DNA from: Phytoseiulus persimilis
Lineage: Eukaryota > Arthropoda > Arachnida > Mesostigmata > Phytoseiidae
Length of the DNA stretch: 64,000 nt
Assembly: GCA_037576195.1 (NCBI GenBank)
Contig: CM075101.1
Span: 31,186,001 to 31,250,000 of the forward strand
Direction of reading: 5' to 3'
How positions within the stretch are numbered: the stretch's first letter is position 1; every line of letters starts with the position of its first letter. Shown here piece after piece: positions 56,510 to 64,000 of the stretch. The notes beneath the pieces are model-generated. The model was not told the origin of the DNA and made no database searches. It saw only the letters and a list, made by a program, of their open reading frames with translations. Position numbers and translations under genes: made by a program.

Positions 56510-59500
56510 AGATACCGATGCTGCAAAACAAATCGCAATACTTCGAGGAAACGTTCCCTGCCAGCTGCATACCTACTTCGCGCTGCCTTGAGAACATCCT
56601 CATACACTGCCGGGTGGCCCGTGGATGCATAGACGGATGGACAGACGGATTCGTGTGTAATTGAAAACGTGACCAGTTTCTTTCCGCCTCGTCTGCTGCC
56701 GCCCCTGCTGCGGAGGATTCCAGCTTCTATGGGCACTGCCATTTACCTAAACTAGAGCTAGGGAAGAGGAGGAGGCGTTTTGCGTACTGCTTCATTCCCA
56801 ACACTGCCTGAAAAAACGACACAGCCTTCGATGTGGAAAGCTCGAAACGAGGCCGATGATGTGAGTTCCGATGAGGAGTGAACACCTGCGTGGTTCCAAT
56901 CGGAATCACTATAACCGACGGCTAAACACCCATCGGAAACCGAAATTCCTCGAACAAATCCTTAAACACGGGAAACCGAGCTTGCCGACGACCGCGAAAC
57001 GGCGTGAACGATGGCGTGGATAGCTGCCCGACTTAGAGACGTGAGAACACAATAAAGTAGCCGTTTTTCGCCACGCGTTGAGTTCTTGTCTGAGATTCCG
57101 GTCCTTCTGTTCGGTGTTCTTGTCTATTCTTGCTGCAAAGCAATAGCAACCTCACCGAGATTCCCTTTCGCTGGCCGCTGACCGTTGCTGGCGCTGATGT
57201 GGCCGCCGCGTCGTCGCGGTCGTGGTGAAAGTACGCGGCGAAAGTGAACGAGAAAGTGGACCTCGCACGCCACAGAAGTAGCGGAACACTCTTCGAAAAA
57301 TCATTTGTTTCCCCGCTAGCCGGGTGACGACTAACGATCCGTTCGGTATGAAGTCTCCGGAACCGCTAAGGAAACTTCATCGAACGATGTCTTTCGCCTG
57401 GATCCAAAAACACATCACTCGATGTAGCCGTTAGTCGCCGATCCGTTTTTCGTGAATCATGGTCATGACGATTTTACAGAAGTAACGGAGCATTTTTTTC
57501 CGTCAGTTTCTTCCTCCCAGCATCATGGTGATTCAGCGAATGCCCAAAGTCACTCACAAAGACATCAGGACTTAATTTCGAGCGCTTGCCGCAGCGAGCT
57601 TCGTTCGTTTGTAGTGACTAGGCAGCAGCTCCATGTGAATCCTTCTTTTTGGCAAACTTTTTTTGTCTTCCCGACAACCGACGATCTGCCAAACGACTGT
57701 TGGACCTCGAACTGTCTCCCTCGAGTCCCGCTCGTCGCCGGTGAGAGGCAGCCTTTTCTGTTCGGCGTCTGCTTCGCCGCAAGTTCCAGACGCGATTCCA
57801 GGTGAACGCTTTCGGTCTTGCTTCCCACCCTCGAGATGACCACTGCGACGGTTCCTGCTGCTCGGAACGCTCGAGTACATCATCGGCTGAAAGCTGTGTC
57901 TCTCCACCAGACTTCCAATTCCAAATGGAGCAGAAGTCCGGAAGTCAGCTGACCGCCTATGAATCTGACAAGCACGCTGTTCTCGATCGAAGAAGAAAAC
58001 GTTCATTCGGCTCGGAATAGCCCCGCAGCCCTCGATAACCTGGATTACCCCTGCGTGGGCGTGTTAGCTCCCGTTCGCTTGGCTAACTCTGCCAGAAGCA
58101 CTAAAAGATAGACATTCTACAGAAACTTTCACTCACCTGAAAACCACGATCTGGCCATTAATTGTTTGTCGAGCCGTGCCTCCGAAAGCTATGCGATATG
58201 TTCGTGTCTCCGGCATCCTTGATGCGGAATGTTCGCAGGCCCCGGCTTTGGTTTGCAGCACCCAATGATGCGTAATTGAGGGAAAATGATGATTTTTATC
58301 ATTCATTCTTCTTGCGTTCTAGCGGCTCTCGTGACGATCGAGCCCGTCGTGATGCAAATCAAGTCTGAAAAATGCGACATACGCCTGTTCCCGTCAATTG
58401 TCTTACCAAGCACCAACGATATGTCACTGCCGAACTATGCTAGCGCGGCGAGAGTTTCGTCCATTTCCCCTGGAAAATCGACAGGATATTGCGAACATCG
58501 AGGGCGATCACGATCGGTGAATTAATCTATACAAAAAGAAACGAAGAGAGCTCGCTGATCCGGCTATCCATGAGAGAGTTCGTCTTCCATTGACTAATCC
58601 GGTCGTCTGGGTCCAGTTGTCAAAAACTTTCGCCCCATTGTTAAACTTTACCCCACAATGAAGTGATCGTGATCCGCGAATCTATTCGATATTCTGGTGA
58701 ATCCGCTCAGCAAACGAAACCATTCCTCATGCTGGGTCGAAACTGAATCTCGTCCGATCCAGGCTCGCACAGCTTGGCGACATGAGGGCCGCGCTCAAAA
58801 TACTGTTTTCGATTTCCCTTCCCATTCAGAATGAGACCATCGGCAAATGAAAGAGTGCCAGTGAAGGTTCGGTCCGGGGACATTTCCCGCGCACAAGCAG
58901 TAATCTACCCATTCAAGAGAGTTTGAAGAGCCAAAGCACCACAGAAGAACGCGCCGAACTGTCGCGGGTTCAGACTTGTCATCTTTTCCGCTGTGGTGAA
59001 TGACATTACGAGAATTCTCGCTCAGAGGGAGTATTCGACGAGGAAACGATCTCCCCGGATAACACTTTGAAAAGTGCGAAATCGAATCCGCGAATCTCTT
59101 GTTTCCGAGCTCTCGCTTCCAGAAAGCTTTCACCGTTCGCCGAAAAGCTAGTGGACGTGAGGCAATATGCTCACAAAGAATGCGCTCGCGATCACAATGA
59201 GCTCCATAAAAACTCTGGCTTGGCTCGACGGCCATTGCCACATGCAGCGTCGATGCAGGCGATTTTCAGACGTGTGGGACAGCGGAGCGAAATGAAGTCG
59301 CAGCCGGGAGCCCTCGCGCAAGTAACTCGGCGAATTCTGAAGGAATGATTACTGATCACTCTCGGACGCTAGTTCTGTCTTTCTGAACTCCGACCCACGC
59401 GGAATCGAATCAGACCCCGAGCGTGGGTGACGTCATCATGCTTGGAAAGAACATTCTTCGTTGTGGCATCAGAGACAGTCCGAGTTTTCGTCATGGGAAG

Positions 59501-59524
59501 CATGAAACCGGAAATCATCGAACA
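56510..59524. other. No gene recognised
   Basis: Frames overlap on both strands at 57452-58020 and again at 58795-59348 without motifs. A lone perfect CRE (TGACGTCA) is at 59428-59435, about 100 bases before the first exon I assign to the cysteine-rich gene. Confidence 0.4.
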
Positions 59525-62181
59525 ATGCCGTTAACTGTGGAGAGGGTGTGCTATCGCAATCTTGACGACATACCGACTCAATATTCTCACGGGCAACTGT
59601 GAGTGATCGGGCAGCCGTGTCCCATCAACGAAACGCTTCCACTTGGAATTCCCCATCCTCGAGTCCCAACACAATCGATAAAAACTCCACGAACCGCTTC
59701 GATTGTATTTCCAGATCATTATCATTCGAAACGCTGTTTTCGTTTCCGTTCTAACGAATATCCGAGTGAATTGATGAACGCATGTTTCACTCAGTGTGTC
59801 CCTGCTCTGAGATCTCCCTTTTCGCGATCAGGATGTTGCCTGTTGAACACCGACCCGATGCTCCGCGGATATTGTCATCAAATGTCTTCCATTTCCTTAC
59901 CTTCCGGAACGGCGAAAATCTGTTTCCAGTCGAATATTGCGAGCCACAGGCCACCCGAGTGCGTTAGCGTGAAACGAGTCAGAAGATATCTTTCAAGTGT
60001 CACATTCAACCGGCGAAGAATGGAATCGCTGACTGGAACGTTCCAGGCATCACGGTACGAATCTTGATTCAGATCCCAACGTTAGAGTTTCGACGGAGAA
60101 CTTGCACGATTCTTCAGAAGGAATTGATTCTCTGACGACCGACCCAATGTCTTCGTGAAGCAATAACGGAAAGCTCTCGGCGTTCACTCTTCCACGGGCT
60201 CCCTGATGGTCATCTCATGCTACCACTCCGGGGAATTTCTTGCGTACGCGGAAAAATTAGCAATCGGCTCTCTGATTGAGGGTTGAAAACCCCCGATGCT
60301 AACGAAGTCACCCACCCTCAACGAGCGAACGTTCGATTGTGCTGCTTCTGTGGCAGCCGGGAGAAGCTGGTTGACTCGCCTTGGGATTCGGGAGGAAGAA
60401 TGGCTCGAGAACGGAGCCAAGCTTTGTATGAAGATGAGCGTGGCGACGAAACAGTGGCGCTTTCGGGACGAACGCGACCAGGCGAAAACCGCGAGAACCA
60501 CTGACGACGAGTCGAACCGAGCGAGAATCTCACTCCAAGCTCAGAATGAGTGAAGTCGCGGGCCACTGAGCTCATCGTCTGAATCAAAGCGCGCCCCTTT
60601 TCGTGCGAGGAGCGGCCGAGAACCAAGCTCAACGCCAAGTCGCAATGCGTAATCTGTTCGCGGAGCAGTACTACCTTCTTTTCCTCGTCTGATCGCCCGA
60701 AAACGGCGTACGTCCTGCAGAGTTTTCGATGGGAATAAATAATGACGCTGCTCGGTCACCCCACTGAGTCCATCGGATTCATGAACCCCTCTGCTGATGT
60801 GTCTTTGCTGAGCGGGAAAGGCCCGAATCGATCCCGGCCTGATCGCATTAGCTGTCGAGCTCGGAGGAAGCCAAAAAAGAACAGGAGCAATCTAAAAACT
60901 CTCGCGGCAATGGTTCTCGCAACGACCGAATCGCGCTATTGCTTGTTGAAGCGCCAATCGGGTTAGTTCTTCCGCGTGATCGGGAGGCATGTACTTCATT
61001 CTCGATGATGTTCCTCCTGGCCGAGGGACGAAGCGGAAAAAAACTTCCTGCCGAGCAGCCTCGTGATCTGATCCCTGGTCCCAGACTACCATCCTGCCTA
61101 TTGGGATTTTCTAGATTGTCTCTGAGCGAAAGTTCCTCTGCGTGCTACTCACATCGCATTCGTTTCGTCGGGCGCGCATTCGGGAGGCCGTCAGTTCACG
61201 AAGCGCGCAAATTCTTTCCGCTGGCGAAAGCCATCGATGAAGAGTGCTGAACTTCCTGGATCGGGCTCGCATGCTACGAAATGGAGACAAAATGCTGTCA
61301 TCAACTTGCCGCGTGCTTCAACTTCCAATAATCGAAACGCTCCGTTCTGCTTCACGATCCGAATCTCAATCCGATTCATTGAAACTTTCAGGCGATTTCA
61401 AACTCGCTGACTCCGCATAGAGGCGATGGGTCTCGCTTTTCGTACAGCGCATCGTGGGGAACGTTGCCCGAGTGCGCATCTCAGCAAGTATGCAGCGCGC
61501 TCTACGTGCGGCTCAACCGGACCCAGCCTCTGTGTCAGTGCAGCAACCAGTTCAAGGATTCCTGCTCGAAAACGGATTACGTGGACGAACATTCCATCAA
61601 ACTGATCTCTTCGAGTGACAAGAAAAAGGTATCCAATCAAGCGCACGACGCCTTATTTCCCGATTCAAACCTCAACACATGTGTGACTGACGCCCGAGAG
61701 GGCTTCCCTACGGTGCACCAACTCACAGCTCGGCTCCGTAACAGCACGTTCGCTTTCCAGGCTTACAATTTGGTGAAAGTGTGCGAGCCGGTGATGTCCA
61801 TTCGGCGTTGCAAGTCACCACAGGATTGGCAGCTCCTCGCGCTGCAGTCTACGAGAACAGGGAAGTCCCATTACTTGGTTGTGTGTCGATGCCCCACCGG
61901 CTCCTCGCTCCTAGGTCCCATCAAACACAACAACCCTCCGTACGCCAACATTCCCGGCATACGCGTCTACGGGATGCTCTGCTCTCAACGCAGAGGCAAC
62001 AGACAAGTGAAAGGTTCGTTGAAGTGAAACCATTCTCTGATTTTTCGGTCGATCCCAGCGGCACGTTCGAAGCTAATTTTCCACCATTTCAGAAAAAGAA
62101 TTGCCCCCCGTGCCATGGGACCGTCTGCTGCACCTGGCTCGTCAGTCCGGCCTCACGAATATCACTCTGCCGTTCAGTTAA
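59525..62181 (+). CDS. Cysteine-rich secreted-type arthropod protein, start uncertain
   Basis: Four exons fit in phase: 59525(or 59543)-59598, 61448-61628, 61761-62013 and 62093-62181. The product contains VCYRNLDDIPTQYSHGQL, LPECASQQVCSALYVRLN, PLCQCSNQFKDSC and VKVCEPVMSIRRC. Later come SHYLVVCRCP, IPGIRVYGMLC and a cysteine-free tail PPVPWDRLLHLARQSGL...TLPFS. Eleven cysteines in regular pairs indicate a disulfide-rich extracellular domain. The pattern is like cysteine-rich secreted families known across arthropods, but I cannot name it safely. Intron 61629-61760 is 132 nt and in frame, so a retained-intron form would also be open. If 59525 is the true start there is no signal peptide, so a signal exon is probably missing (54216-54488 is a phase-compatible candidate). 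A TGACGTCA lies at 59428-59435. Confidence 0.7.
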
Positions 62182-64000
62182 TCAAGTGAACGACCTCGTG
62201 CGATGCTGTTCATCGATGTAGATAACGACGGAGAATCGTAGTTCTAGCAACGCGTGGAGCTCCGTCGGCGACGGCGACTCGGACGGAAAGTCATCGTTAG
62301 CATTGGGATCCAGTTCAAGCTGATGGAAAGTTGTCGCTGTTATTGTATTAGTCTCACTCAGTCTTTGTTGCCGACTCGCGTCCAAGTGCTCGACTCGACG
62401 CGCGACAAAGCAACGAAAGGTATCAGAGCAAGCCGAGCGCCAATACGAGACAAGGCAAGCGAGAAGATGGGATCGCAACTTGAACTTTCGACGCTTGCTC
62501 GATCATGTTCCAGACGAGCCCATCGGACCGAAAACGAGTTTCGCTCATTCCACGATTGTACATACATCCATTCGAACTTCTCCCCTCATTCGTCACCGTT
62601 TTCGTTGCCCGGTTTGTATGTCTGTCGGCGCGCGTGTAACAGTGTCTGCGTTATGGAATGTAGTTGTTGTTGTATGATAGTTTATGACTCAGATAGAATG
62701 TTGATTGATTCAGAGAGCCAGATTTCCTCGACTATCAAGTATAGGAAGTCACAAACGGACGCATAATTCTGTTACTGACTACGCATATGTTTCCGACTTC
62801 GAGAATGGTTTTTAAACATGATATTTTGAGCGCTCATTTGAATTTTCCATGTTCACCATCGTTTTCGCTAGAAAATAAATTCAAGGGAGGCCATCCTCCA
62901 GCGTGTGAGAGAATCCATGAATATTATTATGCTACTCGTTGCGTGGGGAGCACGACATTGAATCTTGACGCGGTTCCCATCTAGCGCTGGCTCGCTGAGT
63001 CTCGGAGTCCAAGAAGCTCTGAAGTAAATCAGGGAATGAAGGTCGCGGTTACATTTCAAAAACCTGTTTATTAGTCTATGAATAAGATTCGTCGATTAAC
63101 AGTGATTCATTCGTTAGGTTCCTAGCCGGTTATGGCCGGAGATGAAACCAGCTTGCGCGCCTGAGTGAGAAAGATTCTCTCTTGTCGCGACCCGAACTCG
63201 GCCCGAGGAGGAATCAATTTATGCTCATGGGGTTTTTGGGATTCCATCAGCAGCATCTCTAACGCCTCTGTCCAGTTGAAGAAAGCAGCAGGTTCCTTCG
63301 AGTTGCGATTATTTCCTCTCAATCTGTTCACGATCTCAAACTCTCAGAGATTTTCTCGAGAGTTGGCGGGCGATAAAATCAACATATTTTCCAGCAGGAT
63401 TGAGGCATTGTATAAAGCCTGAGTGCGTGTCACACAAGTCGCCAGGATAGCCGAGCCCTCCTGGAAGATCGGGAAGAAATAATCTTAATACAGACAACTG
63501 TGCCACCTGTTTCAGTTGGAAGCACTCGGTTTCCATCGGGATTCTAGGAATGGGCGTTCACCCTGTGGGCCAGCCGGCTACTCCAACGACGGCCGACCGT
63601 ACTCAATCACGGACTTTGGGGATCGGATATGTGTTGGAAACACCGCACTCCACTGTGTTGGGGGTCGAAGAGAGGGCAGGGACCGATCGGCTTCATTAGC
63701 TGGAGTACCTCGGACTGGAACGCTATCAATTCGTAGGCACGTGCGGAGCTAGATAGTGCCACAGGCGGCACTCTCACATCGAATTAAGAGAGCTCAGCCC
63801 GTGGCTAGACGAGGGTGTCCCGTATGGCTCGATGGCCCAACCAGCGGCCGTCAGCTCTTCAATCAAACCTCTCGCGTCCGAATTCGACGCATCCCACTCC
63901 ACGGGTCGCTGATAATCTTGCGAACGAGAACATAGAATGCGTCAAGGGCTGAATCGATTTCCGTCTTTTTTGGAACGGCATTGCCTCCGAGAGCCCCGGT
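62182..64000. other. 3' flank of the cysteine-rich gene and right edge; no further gene recognised
   Basis: The first 700 bases are probably 3' UTR: GT-rich stretches near 62630-62690 and an AATAAA at 62874-62879 on the plus strand. Frames at 63122-63331 (-), 63336-63536 (-) and 63516-63752 (+) have no motif I recognise. Confidence 0.4.
62874..62879 (+). terminator. Candidate poly(A) signal AATAAA
   Basis: First clear AATAAA seen downstream of the stop at 62179-62181. It would give a 3' UTR of about 700 bases. Confidence 0.35.

Overview
The window is nuclear DNA of a compact arthropod genome. Genes are split by short introns of about 80-600 bases, most with clear GTGAGT/GTRAGT donors and pyrimidine-AG acceptors. 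Base composition is near 50% GC, and the genes include an NR4A/HR38 nuclear receptor and arthropod-style secreted proteins. Gene density and GC would fit a mesostigmatid (phytoseiid-like) mite better than a tick with giant introns. That is inference; nothing here fixes the species.

Left part (0-20 kb). A possible minus-strand gene end lies at 0.4 kb (details uncertain). It is followed by a five-exon family-31 beta-1,3-glycosyltransferase (1.7-3.5 kb, +), LINE debris (3.9-5.4 kb), and a MOSPD2-like gene (9.0-13.4 kb, +; CRAL-TRIO + MSP + C-terminal membrane anchor). The MOSPD2-like gene has two homologous, phase-compatible alternative first exons. It converges on a single-exon family-43 beta-1,3-glucuronyltransferase (14.1-15.0 kb, -). 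A decayed LINE of the same family as the 3.9 kb copy covers 16.7-18.3 kb on the minus strand.

Centre (20-33 kb). The best-supported locus is an NR4A/HR38 orphan nuclear receptor on the minus strand (20.3-25.3 kb). I could join five coding exons with matching phases from a TATA-bearing first exon to the AF-2 helix. The first-exon promoter carries three CRE (cAMP response element) motifs spaced exactly 13 bp apart, 47-80 bp upstream of the TATA box. A second CRE cluster lies in intron 1, upstream of an alternative in-frame ATG. Two more clusters lie at 29.2 and 32.96 kb. This is the architecture of an immediate-early, CREB-driven gene with alternative promoters. A small secreted proline/tyrosine-rich protein follows at 30.7 kb (+).

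Right part (33-64 kb). This is mostly gene-poor and rich in mobile DNA: a 911-bp fold-back element with TA duplications (39.1-40.0 kb), a minisatellite (40.2 kb), a 211-bp hAT-type MITE with 8-bp duplications (41.4 kb), and truncated mariner and possible pogo-like relics (43.2-44.2 kb). Probable genes resume at 49.2 kb (cysteine-containing exon), 54.2 kb (secreted-protein first exon), 56.0-56.5 kb (185-residue protein with MDM1-like SEY motifs) and 59.5-62.2 kb (cysteine-rich secreted-type protein).

Functional links are few. Two Golgi glycosyltransferases flank the ER-contact-site gene, and the receptor locus dominates the middle with its regulatory DNA. All coordinates and splice choices come from reading the sequence by eye, without alignment or RNA data.
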